63,873 nt of DNA, taken from positions 1-63,873 of the IMG/VR virus record IMGVR_UViG_3300013006_000032; one strand, 5' to 3'. A program made the position numbers and the translations under genes. How positions within the stretch are numbered: the stretch's first letter is position 1; each line of letters begins with the position of its first letter. The notes under the pieces were generated by a model, which was given only the letters and a program-made list of their open reading frames with translations, was not told the DNA's origin and searched no databases. The DNA comes from a virus. Positions 35,095-43,126 of the stretch are shown one piece after another.

Positions 35095-35286
35095 TTACTG
35101 CTTATTTTCGGGTTTTGGCAAATCCCTAATAGATACAACACCCTTACGTATAAATGTACCGCTAGCGGGATCAATATATTCGGCTTCAACAACTTCTTTA
35201 CCTTCACGAATATAGGTCTTAAGACGTGGTCTGATCGTTTGACCGCTTATAGGTGAGACAATAGGTTTCGGCGTAATTAAGTCCAT
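35095..35286 (-). CDS. Small conserved-looking protein of unknown function
   Basis: A protein of 63 aa, probably beta-rich, with a PKPIVSPISGQTIRPRLKTY segment and a repeat-like VEAEYIDPASGTFIRKG. Its pattern resembles small rubredoxin-like or zinc-less ribbon proteins, but there are no Cys pairs. TAAATA lies exactly 5 nt before the ATG, so it has its own late-type start although it sits among replication genes. No function can be assigned. Confidence 0.55.
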   Translation of the reverse strand: MDLITPKPIVSPISGQTIRPRLKTYIREGKEVVEAEYIDPASGTFIRKGVVSIRDLPKPENKQ

Positions 35287-35291
35287 ATTAT

Positions 35292-35297
35292 TATTTA
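35292..35297 (-). promoter_or_regulatory. TAAATA box, 5 nt before ATG (35286)
   Basis: CTTAAATA between two small genes in the replication region. Confidence 0.55.
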
Positions 35298-35582
35298 AGC
35301 TAATGTATTAGTAATTAAACTCTTATTTTTGGTATATTGTGCCTTACAAACACTATACACATCAGTTGGTATCTTCTGCACGATATCTATTATTTTTTCG
35401 GTTAACCCAAACTTAAACTTATCAGCCGGTACCTCGCGGATAACCATTTCAGGTAATGCAAGAAAGGAATACGTACTATCGTTTTTTTCCATAAAGACCA
35501 GCAACTCTCCGAGATATTTGCCGCCTGTTACAGCATATACAATCTTAGGACGTGGATGGTCATTTTTAAGAAACGAAAACAT
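35295..35582 (-). CDS. Small protein of unknown function
   Basis: A protein of 95 aa from the ATG at 35582, preceded by AAAGGAG at 6 nt, a good Shine-Dalgarno that decides this start over a longer form at 35600. The ATG overlaps the stop of the upstream reductase gene (TAATG). Residues 1-55 are beta-rich (PKIVYAVTGGKYLGELLVFME), and the rest is helical and Lys rich. No motif recognised. Confidence 0.5.
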   Translation of the reverse strand: MFSFLKNDHPRPKIVYAVTGGKYLGELLVFMEKNDSTYSFLALPEMVIREVPADKFKFGLTEKIIDIVQKIPTDVYSVCKAQYTKNKSLITNTLA

Positions 35583-36418
35583 TATAACTCCTTTATACAT
35601 TTATCTAATGATGCATGTGAATCAGGTAGACATAGACCGAGAGATTTGAGCTTATTAGATGATAGTGTACAGTTAGATCTACCGGCAATAATGTTGAGAT
35701 TCTTAACTTCAACAAATTTCCAATTTACGTTTATTTTTCCGTATTTTTTCATAATACTAGTAATCTCTTGTGCATCTAACGGATTAGGGTTTACTACATT
35801 ATATATACCGGGGGCAAAAGCGTCTACAAACTTATATATAAATTCACATAAATCTTCAACAGAAGTTAGGCTATTTTTATAGCTAATAAGATTATCATAT
35901 TTTAATAATTTATAGAGATAATTTTTATTCTCTCTTAATGGAGTAAACGGCATTCTAATACGTAAAATAGCTGAATTATTTTTATTGTATACCGTCTCGA
36001 ATGCATGTTTGCTTTTTGAATAAAAGCTTGAATTTGAGTTAAACAGACCGAAATTAGGTATATCAGTCTCTTCGTATTCTTTTTCATATCCTGAATATAT
36101 ACACCCGCTTGAAACATGCATGCATTTTATATTAAATTGCGCGCAAATTCTATCAATTGTGCTAGCGATTGTGACGTTATACTTCCAGCACATATCCTTA
36201 TTAAGTTCGCAACCGTCTACATTAGGCACTCCGGTATACCCGCAACAATTTATTACATGACTAAAATTATTTTTTTTAAGATACTCAAATAAGTCTTGCT
36301 CATTTGTATAGTTAATAACTTTCTGCGAAATAGATAATACGGATAATTTCTTTTCTGCTAAATAGGTATATAGCTTCGTACCAATAAAGCCGCGGCCGAT
36401 AACTAATATACTAGACAC
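35582..36418 (-). CDS. NAD(P)-dependent sugar epimerase/reductase (RmlD-like SDR)
   Basis: A protein of 278 aa of the extended short-chain dehydrogenase family. The Rossmann motif is VIGRGFIGTK (Gly8, Gly10, Gly13). The catalytic Tyr-x-x-x-Lys is SFYSKSKHAF (Tyr133, Lys137). HVINCCGYTGVPNVD is the RmlD/epimerase-type cofactor loop. It probably modifies a nucleotide-linked sugar (dTDP-4-keto sugar reductase or similar). Other glycan genes are scattered in the window (41718, 44060, 50493 and 1-1042). It is embedded in the replication cluster and coupled to the next small gene. Confidence 0.75.
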   Translation of the reverse strand: MSSILVIGRGFIGTKLYTYLAEKKLSVLSISQKVINYTNEQDLFEYLKKNNFSHVINCCGYTGVPNVDGCELNKDMCWKYNVTIASTIDRICAQFNIKCMHVSSGCIYSGYEKEYEETDIPNFGLFNSNSSFYSKSKHAFETVYNKNNSAILRIRMPFTPLRENKNYLYKLLKYDNLISYKNSLTSVEDLCEFIYKFVDAFAPGIYNVVNPNPLDAQEITSIMKKYGKINVNWKFVEVKNLNIIAGRSNCTLSSNKLKSLGLCLPDSHASLDKCIKEL

Positions 36419-36442
36419 AAATATATTTTATATTAAAAAAAA

Positions 36443-36769
36443 TTACTCTCCAGGATTATTATCCTTTTGAGAATTAAAAAGAAATTTATTAATAAGAGCC
36501 CCCAAGGAGTCAGCTTCTTGCTGATTGTGCGCAGATATTAAATTAACTGGCTCGCCGTCAAAATTATAACCAATTAAAATAAAGCTATTTAAAAATTCTA
36601 ATATTGTACTCGTTAACGCATCGAGATCTCTTTTGTTGGCTACACGATCCTTCATTTGATCGCGAAGAAATGAAATAAGAGCGCGATGGGTAAGTTCTTT
36701 GACTTCTTTATTCTCGTTAGGGTCAAAGCTTTTATTATTATTCTTTGATGATCGTTTGTCTTTCATCAT
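36443..36769 (-). CDS. Small charged protein of unknown function
   Basis: A protein of 108 aa from the first of two consecutive ATGs. TAAATA is 3 nt from the first and 6 nt from the second (36766), so the second may be the true start. The N-terminal 25 residues are Lys/Asn rich. A helical core (ALISFLRDQMKDRV, DALTSTILEFLNSFILIGYN) follows. Its 5' end overlaps the preceding gene by 32 nt. No family recognised. Confidence 0.5.
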   Translation of the reverse strand: MMKDKRSSKNNNKSFDPNENKEVKELTHRALISFLRDQMKDRVANKRDLDALTSTILEFLNSFILIGYNFDGEPVNLISAHNQQEADSLGALINKFLFNSQKDNNPGE

Positions 36770-37118
36770 AATTATTTAATCTTTTTGTCATATATCTATC
36801 GCGACCATGATAATCAGCGCTGTTTGATACACCATGTCTAATGAGATATTCAATAATTACTTCAATACTATCTGTCTTAATAAACATATTCTTAGGTATA
36901 CGACGGCCACCATCGTGTAGTTCGAATACCACTTCATTGAGTGTATCTTTATTACGATAGCATGTAATAAGTACAGAAGTTTCACTAGGATTAACCATTA
37001 TCGACCACTGTCTAGGATCTGATTTTGCATAAACAGCAAAAATCTTTATAACTATAAACCCATTATCACGGAGCCGTTTAATAAAGTAACTTGGGGTTCT
37101 AAGCTTATTCTTGCTCAT
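36738..37118 (-). CDS. Unknown protein downstream of sliding clamp
   Basis: A protein of 126 aa. It has mixed alpha/beta character with YFIKRLRDNGFIVIKIFAVY, DPRQWSIMVNPSETSVLITC and a helix IEVIIEYLIRHGV, followed by a basic C-terminus. The ATG overlaps the gp45 stop (TAATG), so translation is coupled to the clamp. T4 places gp44, gp62 and regA after gene 45. Size (122 aa in T4 RegA) and position invite a RegA comparison, but I see no diagnostic match and do not assign it. Confidence 0.5.
   Translation of the reverse strand: MSKNKLRTPSYFIKRLRDNGFIVIKIFAVYAKSDPRQWSIMVNPSETSVLITCYRNKDTLNEVVFELHDGGRRIPKNMFIKTDSIEVIIEYLIRHGVSNSADYHGRDRYMTKRLNNYDERQTIIKE
36773..36778 (-). promoter_or_regulatory. 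TAAATA box, 3 or 6 nt before ATG (36769/36766)
   Basis: ATTAAATA inside the preceding gene. The spacing favours the second of two adjacent ATGs. Confidence 0.45.
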
Positions 37119-37849
37119 TAGTTTGAAAGCGCCGATACAATAAACTTAAAAGCAGATGTTTCAAGGTTTAGATCAAGCGTAACTACTCCCATTTTAGTTA
37201 TTATTTGTGAGTTTATCTCTTTAAATCTCATAGAAGAAATTATTCTAAATATCTCAAAATTCAACGGTATAGCTAGTGCAAACTGTGTTCCTTGATAATT
37301 ATTGGAAATATTAATACCATATGAGTCTATGTTCGGTCTCATTTTATCTGTTAATTCACCGTAAACAACAGTATCCTTAACAGAAATATATATTTTATTT
37401 GTATCTGTACTAACAGAACTACCTTTTATGAGGTTCATTACTGCAGGGTAAAGTAAGGTAAATTTACCATCAAACTCGAATTGATTTAACTTCTCTACAT
37501 TAAGTTTGGGTGAGGAAATAATATTATCATCATAAAGATGATACTTAAATCTAACGCTATTCGACTTATAGCCAATAAAATTAGATGATATATCTAGATC
37601 GAACGACTCTTCTTCAATACACGATATAACTCTACAAAGCTTTTTAAGATCAGGTACATTTAACGTATTAGTAGATGTATTTGTTTCTTCAGTATGTTCG
37701 ACATATACAATTACTGTATTATCGCTAGTCGATATTAATGAAGTTATTTTTTTATTATCAATTTTAATTACAGCGCTATCTGATACTCTACTTAACGGCG
37801 TTAAAAAATTATTTAAAAACTTTTCTTTACTAGAAACCTTTAAGGTCAT
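37118..37849 (-). CDS. 45: Sliding clamp gp45-like
   Basis: A protein of 243 aa (T4 gp45 is 228). It has the clamp pattern of a long N-terminal helix and strand (SSKEKFLNNFLTPLSRVSDSAVIKID), repeated strand-rich halves, an internal DGKFTLLYPAVMNLIKG and a C-terminal VTLDLNLETSAFKFIVSAL. It tethers DNA polymerase gp43 and, in T4, activates late transcription through gp33 and gp55. The ATG lacks a TAAATA box and has only a distant AGAGG. The clamp loader gp44 is about 24 kb away at 12687. Confidence 0.8.
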   Translation of the reverse strand: MTLKVSSKEKFLNNFLTPLSRVSDSAVIKIDNKKITSLISTSDNTVIVYVEHTEETNTSTNTLNVPDLKKLCRVISCIEEESFDLDISSNFIGYKSNSVRFKYHLYDDNIISSPKLNVEKLNQFEFDGKFTLLYPAVMNLIKGSSVSTDTNKIYISVKDTVVYGELTDKMRPNIDSYGINISNNYQGTQFALAIPLNFEIFRIISSMRFKEINSQIITKMGVVTLDLNLETSAFKFIVSALSN

Positions 37850-37880
37850 TATAATAATATAACCTCTTTATACATACAAA

Positions 37881-38297
37881 TCAATCGTTTTTTATTAAAC
37901 TGATTAATTTATCAAGCTTTCTATCCATTCTATCAATAAGGTCAAATATTTGCTTCGAAAGAGGTGAGCTTTCGAAATTAAATTCTAATTGATTAGGGTC
38001 AGACTGCTGCTGCACAGGAATAGGCGTCAAGGGTTGCTGCATATTAATCCCTGCATTAACAACTGTATGCATTGGCTGTTGTATAGGTACGTGATTAACA
38101 ACTGCAGGAGCTGATAGGGCACCAGGAACCGAATTTAAAACATGCGCTGGATCTAATGTCATACCTCTTAGGGTAGCATTTTGCCCAATAATATTACGAT
38201 TAAGTTCTTTTAAATCGCCTGTAAGGTGCTGCCCCATAAACTGCAGGGCCGCCAGCTTTATCTCTTCAGGCGTTAATTCCTTAAAAGTGTCGTCCAT
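37881..38297 (-). CDS. Unknown Pro/Gln-rich protein between clamp and SSB
   Basis: A protein of 138 aa. An N-terminal helix (TPEEIKLAALQFMGQHLTGD) is followed by a Pro/Gln/Val-rich linker (60-110) and a C-terminal amphipathic helix ending FDLIDRMDRKLDKLISLIKND. The linker plus terminal helix could act as a tether that recruits a partner. It lies 3 nt after gp32 and 31 nt before gp45. The T4 late co-activator gp33 is a similarly small protein, but no motif supports that call. Confidence 0.45.
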   Translation of the reverse strand: MDDTFKELTPEEIKLAALQFMGQHLTGDLKELNRNIIGQNATLRGMTLDPAHVLNSVPGALSAPAVVNHVPIQQPMHTVVNAGINMQQPLTPIPVQQQSDPNQLEFNFESSPLSKQIFDLIDRMDRKLDKLISLIKND

Positions 38298-38300
38298 TAA

Positions 38301-39158
38301 TTAGAGATCCTTTAGCAGTTCGCTAATAGAGTCATCTTCGTCCGTTTCAGCTTTTTTACTCACTTTAGCCGTAACGGCAACTACGGGCGTAGGTGCAGAA
38401 GTCTTTTTCTCGACTACTTCACTTATACTTTCAGCATCTTCCGGGTCTTTTGTACCATGGTAATGCGCATTAAGTGATTCCTTTAATTCGTCATAACTTT
38501 TAACGCTAACATATGACTCGAGATCAAATGCATTGCCGTAGATCTTTTTGAATGCATCTTCATCAAGACCTTCAATTTCCTTAGGAGCGGAAAATTTTGA
38601 AGAAACATATGTAGGATAATCACCTTGTTTCTCTACTTTAATTCTCAAATTACACCCCTTAGGAGAGAGATCAAAAATACGCGGACCGAGATCAGCGGCT
38701 TCTTCACCCTCAATAGCATCCATAATAATTTTGTGAAGCTGACGACCGAAGCGAAGCAGCTTTACTTTTCCGTTATTATCTGCATTTACGGGATCATTAA
38801 CAATATAAACACTAACTAGCCAATTTTCTCTACGTTTAATAGCCAGAGCCTTTTCCTTCTCTTTTTCAGTACCATTGCGTAGTACACGATATCGCTCTTC
38901 AGCAATCGGATCGCGCTGATTCCAAGTGGTAGGGCTAATTAGTGTAATAAGTTGACCGGTTGTTAAGCTATTCCAAGCATAAGAATAATAATGAAAAAAC
39001 GTCTTAGTTGGATCTTTAACGTTAGGTAGTAAGCGGACAATATATGTATTGCCTACTTCACAGCGCAAGTAATCTTTAGCTTTTGAAGACGAAGATTCGT
39101 TATTTTTAGTTAGGGCCCCTTTAATACTTTCAAACATTGAATTGGTAAATGTACTCAT
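38301..39158 (-). CDS. 32: Single-stranded DNA-binding protein gp32-like
   Basis: A protein of 285 aa (T4 gp32 is 301). The core OB fold is recognisable: YLRCEVGNTYIVRLLPN, the aromatic FFHYYSYAWNS, RRENWLVSVYIVNDP, GKVKLLRFGRQLHKII and GCNLRIKVEKQGDYPTYVSS. The acidic C-terminal tail (ETDEDDSISELLKDL) would bind replication partners. The His/Cys zinc-binding set of T4 gp32 is not visible, so the zinc finger appears lost. It coats ssDNA for replication, recombination and repair. Confidence 0.9.
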   Translation of the reverse strand: MSTFTNSMFESIKGALTKNNESSSSKAKDYLRCEVGNTYIVRLLPNVKDPTKTFFHYYSYAWNSLTTGQLITLISPTTWNQRDPIAEERYRVLRNGTEKEKEKALAIKRRENWLVSVYIVNDPVNADNNGKVKLLRFGRQLHKIIMDAIEGEEAADLGPRIFDLSPKGCNLRIKVEKQGDYPTYVSSKFSAPKEIEGLDEDAFKKIYGNAFDLESYVSVKSYDELKESLNAHYHGTKDPEDAESISEVVEKKTSAPTPVVAVTAKVSKKAETDEDDSISELLKDL

Positions 39159-39188
39159 CCCTATATGATACTAGCTTATTAAAATAAA

Positions 39189-39845
39189 TCAAGCACGATT
39201 TGAAATTTTTTTAAAGCCAAGCTCGACTAATTTCATAGCTTTACTAGAATTATATAATTTTGTTCTAAACATTGAAATATTATTATAGATCTCTTCACCT
39301 ATAATAAATCTAACGACTTCAGCATCACGAGACTTAATCCGCTTTTCAAAATCAGAATAACCAAATAGAGTATACAGGCAAATATTATGTTCTCTAAGAT
39401 GTAATATAAAAGAATATTCATTATTAGTTTTATGATCTATATATTGCGGTACTAATATATTGTTTTGTTTACAAAAATTATATATAAAAACCAAGGATGT
39501 TTTAATATTATTAAGTTGTTCTGTGCTATCCGGATCTTGCAAAGTTTGCTTCTTATTATAAAGGGTATATGCTTTAGTCGCTTTAAGAGTAAAATAATAG
39601 TCTAACGGAAAATGTTTTTCATCAGGATAAAGAGCATAAGGCGCTTTAAAATACTCTTCCATTTTTATATGTGGAAATTTTCTTAAAAAAGAAGAGACTT
39701 TCTTAATCGCTACAAAAGTTTTTTCGTCTAATTTTTCGAAATCTTTTCTATATTTAAAGGGTAAATTATTACTCCCGCGAGATACCTTTAAATATGTATT
39801 GTATATGCGCTTATCGTGCTCTGTAATCAACTGTAAAACTTCCAC
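39189..39845 (-). CDS. Unknown helical protein next to SSB and helicase genes
   Basis: A protein of 218 aa, helical and basic, with several aromatic residues (KMEEYFKAPYALYPDE, FPLDYYFTLKATKAYTLY). The start is a GTG inside the end of the bS21 gene (19-nt overlap). By size and position between gp32 and gp41 it could be the helicase loader gp59 (217 aa in T4), but I cannot match conserved gp59 residues, so it stays unnamed. Confidence 0.5.
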   Translation of the reverse strand: MEVLQLITEHDKRIYNTYLKVSRGSNNLPFKYRKDFEKLDEKTFVAIKKVSSFLRKFPHIKMEEYFKAPYALYPDEKHFPLDYYFTLKATKAYTLYNKKQTLQDPDSTEQLNNIKTSLVFIYNFCKQNNILVPQYIDHKTNNEYSFILHLREHNICLYTLFGYSDFEKRIKSRDAEVVRFIIGEEIYNNISMFRTKLYNSSKAMKLVELGFKKISNRA

Positions 39846-40039
39846 TTATTTCTCATCACTTGCTTCTTAATCTTACGAAGCGCACTTGGCTTGTAATAAC
39901 ATCTACGTATACGTAATTCCTCTAAAACACCAGATTTAAGAAATTCTCTATTAAACTTATTGTAAGCCTTATCAAAGTATGCTTTATCTGTACATCTCTT
40001 TTTATCTAAAGTAACTGATGCTTTTATTACTCTACTCAT
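39827..40039 (-). CDS. rpsU: Phage-encoded ribosomal protein bS21
   Basis: A protein of 70 aa. FDKAYNKFNREFLKSGVLEE and LRIRRCYYKPSALRKIKKQ reproduce the bS21 signature (the R-x-F-K-R-x-x-E-K-A-G type helix, then the Arg-Arg-x-x-x-Tyr-x-Lys-Pro motif and a basic tail). bS21 sits on the 30S platform near the anti-Shine-Dalgarno and is needed for initiation on many mRNAs. bS21 genes are known in some aquatic phages. A phage copy could replace the host protein and shift which mRNAs are chosen. The ATG overlaps the preceding stop (ATGA). Confidence 0.9.
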   Translation of the reverse strand: MSRVIKASVTLDKKRCTDKAYFDKAYNKFNREFLKSGVLEELRIRRCYYKPSALRKIKKQVMRNKWKFYS

Positions 40040-40332
40040 ACGGTCAACATTTTCTTATTACTGTTTAAAAATTTCATGATGTATTTACTTTTATATAGGC
40101 TAGAGTCAAATTGCAAGAAAAATTTAACAGCGCTAAAATCATTTTTGAGATCGCAATACTCTTTAAATAAATCTCTTAAATTCTTATTCTTTAATAAGTG
40201 TATAAAAACATTAGCTAAATTAAGTTTTTTTGTATTAATAAGTGTTACGAATGAACAAAAAGATAAGAACAAGTGTGTTTGCTCATATTCTGTTAAGTGT
40301 TCTAGTGGATCGTACCCTTTCACAGTCAACAA
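40036..40332 (-). CDS. Small protein of unknown function upstream of bS21
   Basis: About 98 aa. The start is uncertain: candidates are TTG at 40332, TTG at 40329 or GTG at 40323, with TAAATA 12 nt before the first. The body is a string of helices with Leu/Phe-rich faces (LNLANVFIHLLKNKNLRDLF, SAVKFFLQFDSSLY). Its stop overlaps the bS21 start, so the two are probably coupled. No motif found. Confidence 0.45.
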   Translation of the reverse strand: MLTVKGYDPLEHLTEYEQTHLFLSFCSFVTLINTKKLNLANVFIHLLKNKNLRDLFKEYCDLKNDFSAVKFFLQFDSSLYKSKYIMKFLNSNKKMLTV

Positions 40333-40357
40333 CTAATTATTGACTATTTATTAAAAA

Positions 40358-41686
40358 TCAAATGTCTAGGGCAAGTTTTGATAGAGTACTAATAGAAGAT
40401 GTACTAGCTTCTGTATCGTTTATATGTTCGTCCTCCGTAATAGTTAAGGTTGAATAGTCAATTCTCATAGCGCAATGGCCGAAATTAGGTCCAAATCTAT
40501 TCTTCATAAATCCCATTTTTATCACTCCGAGCTCTTTATCTGTATCTTCTTGCCAAATACTTAAGATAACGTCGCCCGTCATTGCTAAGCCTATACTCTC
40601 TGAGATCGTCTTTAAGCCGGGATCTGTAGTCTCATACCCTTCTCTATTTAATTGTGTAGCTGATATAATTGGACAAGAGAATGTATAAGAAAGAGCGCGT
40701 AACTGCTCGGTGCACATCTTTATACGTTCATAACTACTATCCCCTGTTGTCGAACGTAATAAATTGACATAATCTAATACTATAGCATCTATATGAATGC
40801 CTTTTTGAATAAGTTTTTTGACAAATGCCCTTAAGTGATTTGCTGTAATAGTCGCGGGTGGAAATTCTTTTATAATTAGCTTAGCGTTAGGATTCTCAAC
40901 ACAATACTCATTAATTTGGCTTTTTAACGTTTCAGACTCTATTTTAAGCTGGCTGAGTGGTATCTTAGATACACTGGAACAGAGCCTCTTGGCATAAACT
41001 AATTCAGGCATCTCAAGAGATACCAATAATACGGTTTTACCTTTATTAGCAATATTTACCGCTACATTGCCTAAAAAAATACTCTTACCTATATTAGTTT
41101 CTCCAGCGAACAAGTAAAGAGCGCGGCCCTGCTCAAGAAACCCGCCACCAATCTTGTCATCAAGCCATTTCCATCCAGAGGGAATATAATTTTCATGCGA
41201 ATTTAAATCTGTTATAACTCGATCAATATCGGTAAATAGATCTAAACCTATTTCAGTAGTAAGAGATAAACTACACGCCTTTTCAAACTTTTCAAGAATT
41301 TTAGATGTATCAACTTCACTTTTATTAATGTCATCTACGACTTCCATCATAGTATGGTAGACTGCTTTTTCTTTTAAAAAAGTCTCAGTATTTGTAGCTA
41401 ACTCATCAGGATTAAGATTTTTTTCAATATTATTAAAAAGTTGAATTACATTCTTGAGAGAAGTTTTAAGCTCTTCGGTAATAAGATAAGACTTAATTTC
41501 TGTTACTGTAGGTTTGGTATTACGCTTTTCATAAAAATCACTAATAATACTAAAAATAGCCTTAATGTCTTTATTTTTAAAATAAATTGGTTTGATATAA
41601 TCAATAATTGATGCGAGATATGTTTCATCAGTTAGCGACTTATATGCTATTAATGATTCAAAATAATCTAGATCTAACTTCGACAT
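40358..41686 (-). CDS. 41: Replicative DNA helicase gp41 (DnaB family)
   Basis: A protein of 442 aa (T4 gp41 is 475). The N-terminal helical domain is followed by the RecA-like core: Walker A GETNIGKS (195-202), TVLLVSLEMPE, Walker B-type IDAIVLDYVNLL, and the C-terminal ATQLNREGYET and SIGLAMTGDVILSIW segments typical of DnaB-type proteins. It unwinds the fork and forms the primosome with gp61. It lies 25 nt from the following small gene. Confidence 0.93.
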   Translation of the reverse strand: MSKLDLDYFESLIAYKSLTDETYLASIIDYIKPIYFKNKDIKAIFSIISDFYEKRNTKPTVTEIKSYLITEELKTSLKNVIQLFNNIEKNLNPDELATNTETFLKEKAVYHTMMEVVDDINKSEVDTSKILEKFEKACSLSLTTEIGLDLFTDIDRVITDLNSHENYIPSGWKWLDDKIGGGFLEQGRALYLFAGETNIGKSIFLGNVAVNIANKGKTVLLVSLEMPELVYAKRLCSSVSKIPLSQLKIESETLKSQINEYCVENPNAKLIIKEFPPATITANHLRAFVKKLIQKGIHIDAIVLDYVNLLRSTTGDSSYERIKMCTEQLRALSYTFSCPIISATQLNREGYETTDPGLKTISESIGLAMTGDVILSIWQEDTDKELGVIKMGFMKNRFGPNFGHCAMRIDYSTLTITEDEHINDTEASTSSISTLSKLALDI

Positions 41687-41717
41687 TAGTTATAATATAC
41701 AATCAATTTAACGGTAA

Positions 41718-42398
41718 TCAATGTTGACTATATTCTTTAATAAACTTTTCTTGGCTTTCACGAAAATTTTTATCTTCAAAACTTAATAGCCCAGGCGAAT
41801 TATGGAGCACCCATATCGGAGCAACACCAAGCTTAAGTTTCTTATAATTTGCATCAATGCTGCTTGCTATATCATAATGGTGAAAATTATAGTTTTCATT
41901 AAATTTCCAGCCTACAGACTTTATTTTTCTTGTATCAACACTTAAAAATAATCCGTCTAAAATAGCAACACGGCTTGGCGTGGGGCCAAAGCTTGTAAAC
42001 ATAATTTGATCTTTTGCACAAGGATGAGATACAGCACCACGAAGATTACCGCTCTGAAACCCTCCACACATTAAATGCCATAATGCAGGTTCTTTGATAA
42101 CAGGATTAATACCACCAGCTAGACCAACTATATCAAACTGTGTATGCGCCCGCTCTAATTTCTCGCAAACCCCAAGATCATCGACGTATACATCATCGTG
42201 TATAAAGACGATATGTGTATAATCGGTTTTATGCGTTTCAATTATACTGTTATATAGTATACTTAGCCCTGTTGTGTTGTTTGTATTATATAAAATATCA
42301 ATATTAGAATCTCTTTCTTTTAATCTTTGAAGGGATTTATAAGCAAGCGTCTCTCGTTCTCTAGCACCGCGGGTTGCGAAATAAAAGGCAATTTTCAT
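41718..42398 (-). CDS. GT-A glycosyltransferase family protein
   Basis: A protein of 226 aa. It begins KIAFYFATRGARERET and has THIVFIHDDVYVDD, the DxD-type metal site, and AILDGLFLSVDTRKI, where the GT-A acceptor/loop residues sit. This pattern fits the glycosyltransferase family with a Pfam Glyco_tranf_2_5-like fold seen in many phages. The substrate is unknown. Its ATG overlaps the stop of the amidotransferase gene (ATGA), so the pair is co-translated. Confidence 0.75.
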   Translation of the reverse strand: MKIAFYFATRGARERETLAYKSLQRLKERDSNIDILYNTNNTTGLSILYNSIIETHKTDYTHIVFIHDDVYVDDLGVCEKLERAHTQFDIVGLAGGINPVIKEPALWHLMCGGFQSGNLRGAVSHPCAKDQIMFTSFGPTPSRVAILDGLFLSVDTRKIKSVGWKFNENYNFHHYDIASSIDANYKKLKLGVAPIWVLHNSPGLLSFEDKNFRESQEKFIKEYSQH

Positions 42399-43078
42399 TT
42401 TGTAAAAAATGGTGAGTTTGTTTTAAACTTACCTACTGAAGTTATACCTTCCTGCGTTAAAAGATATAGTACACCTTCTTCTAGGGCAACAAATCCTTTT
42501 TCTTTTATAGATGAAAAATCGTTAGTTAAAAAATTAGCAAATACAGTACTACCCGAACGACCTATATACGTATTTCTTGATCTCTGATTATAAATCCACA
42601 CACCAAATGTGCCCTTGAGCTGTGATAAAGCGAAACATATAGCTGCAACCTCGTCATTACTCTTTTTATACATGGTATGAATAAGAGGTGCAATAACCGA
42701 GGAATCGACAGTATTAAACGACTTCTTATCGGTTAATTGCGCTTTTATCTCTTTATCGTTAGTCAATACACCATTATGAGCAACAAGCCAGTCTTTATAC
42801 TGAAAGGGATGAGATGTCGTGGGCGAAAATGTTCTCTTAGCAGACGTCGGTGCTTGAGTGTGTCCGAGAAACAAATCAAAATCTGCTATTTTTCTCTTCT
42901 TTTTTCCATATTCAATAATGAGATTATCGGCCAACTTAGTTACCCCTGGGGTCTTAAGAATAGCGTGTATCTTATGACCGATCAATAAGCCGCCATAAGA
43001 AAAAGTACCTCTTTTCTTATTACTATTATAGAGCTTTACGTATTTTGTAAATTCTTTAGAGCCAAATATGCCGCAAAT
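42395..43078 (-). CDS. Class-II glutamine amidotransferase domain protein with ATT start
   Basis: An N-terminal-nucleophile amidotransferase of 227 aa. Read from the ATT at 43078, the N-terminus is Met-Cys-Gly-Ile-Phe-Gly, giving the catalytic Cys. GHTQAPT (72-78) and HNG (101-103) complete the class-II site, and GTFGVWIYN follows. Within this frame a TAG lies just upstream, and the first standard start (TTG 42985) would delete the Cys, so ATT is the only start giving an active enzyme. A perfect AGGAGG lies 8 nt before it. The protein has only the amidotransferase domain, so a separate synthase must use the ammonia. The downstream glycosyltransferase and the nearby QueC are candidate partners. 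Confidence 0.83.
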   Translation of the reverse strand: MCGIFGSKEFTKYVKLYNSNKKRGTFSYGGLLIGHKIHAILKTPGVTKLADNLIIEYGKKKRKIADFDLFLGHTQAPTSAKRTFSPTTSHPFQYKDWLVAHNGVLTNDKEIKAQLTDKKSFNTVDSSVIAPLIHTMYKKSNDEVAAICFALSQLKGTFGVWIYNQRSRNTYIGRSGSTVFANFLTNDFSSIKEKGFVALEEGVLYLLTQEGITSVGKFKTNSPFFTK

Positions 43079-43086
43079 ATGTTTTA

Positions 43087-43092
43087 CCTCCT
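43087..43092 (-). promoter_or_regulatory. Strong Shine-Dalgarno for the ATT-start amidotransferase
   Basis: AGGAGG (reverse strand) lies 8 nt before the ATT codon at 43076-43078. It is the strongest ribosome-binding site noticed in the window and supports use of the rare start. Confidence 0.8.
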
Positions 43093-43113
43093 AAATTATT
43101 ATAATAAGAAGAT

Positions 43114-43119
43114 TAAATA
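43114..43119 (+). promoter_or_regulatory. TAAATA box, 7 nt before ATG (43127)
   Basis: ATTAAATA in the divergent gap with the ATT-start amidotransferase. Confidence 0.55.
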
Positions 43120-43126
43120 ATTCAAG

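Noticed and set aside
36738-37118. Translational repressor RegA
   Set aside because: Similar length and position after the clamp, but no diagnostic sequence match seen.
39189-39845. Helicase loader gp59
   Set aside because: Size and position fit but no conserved residues could be matched, so it was left unnamed.
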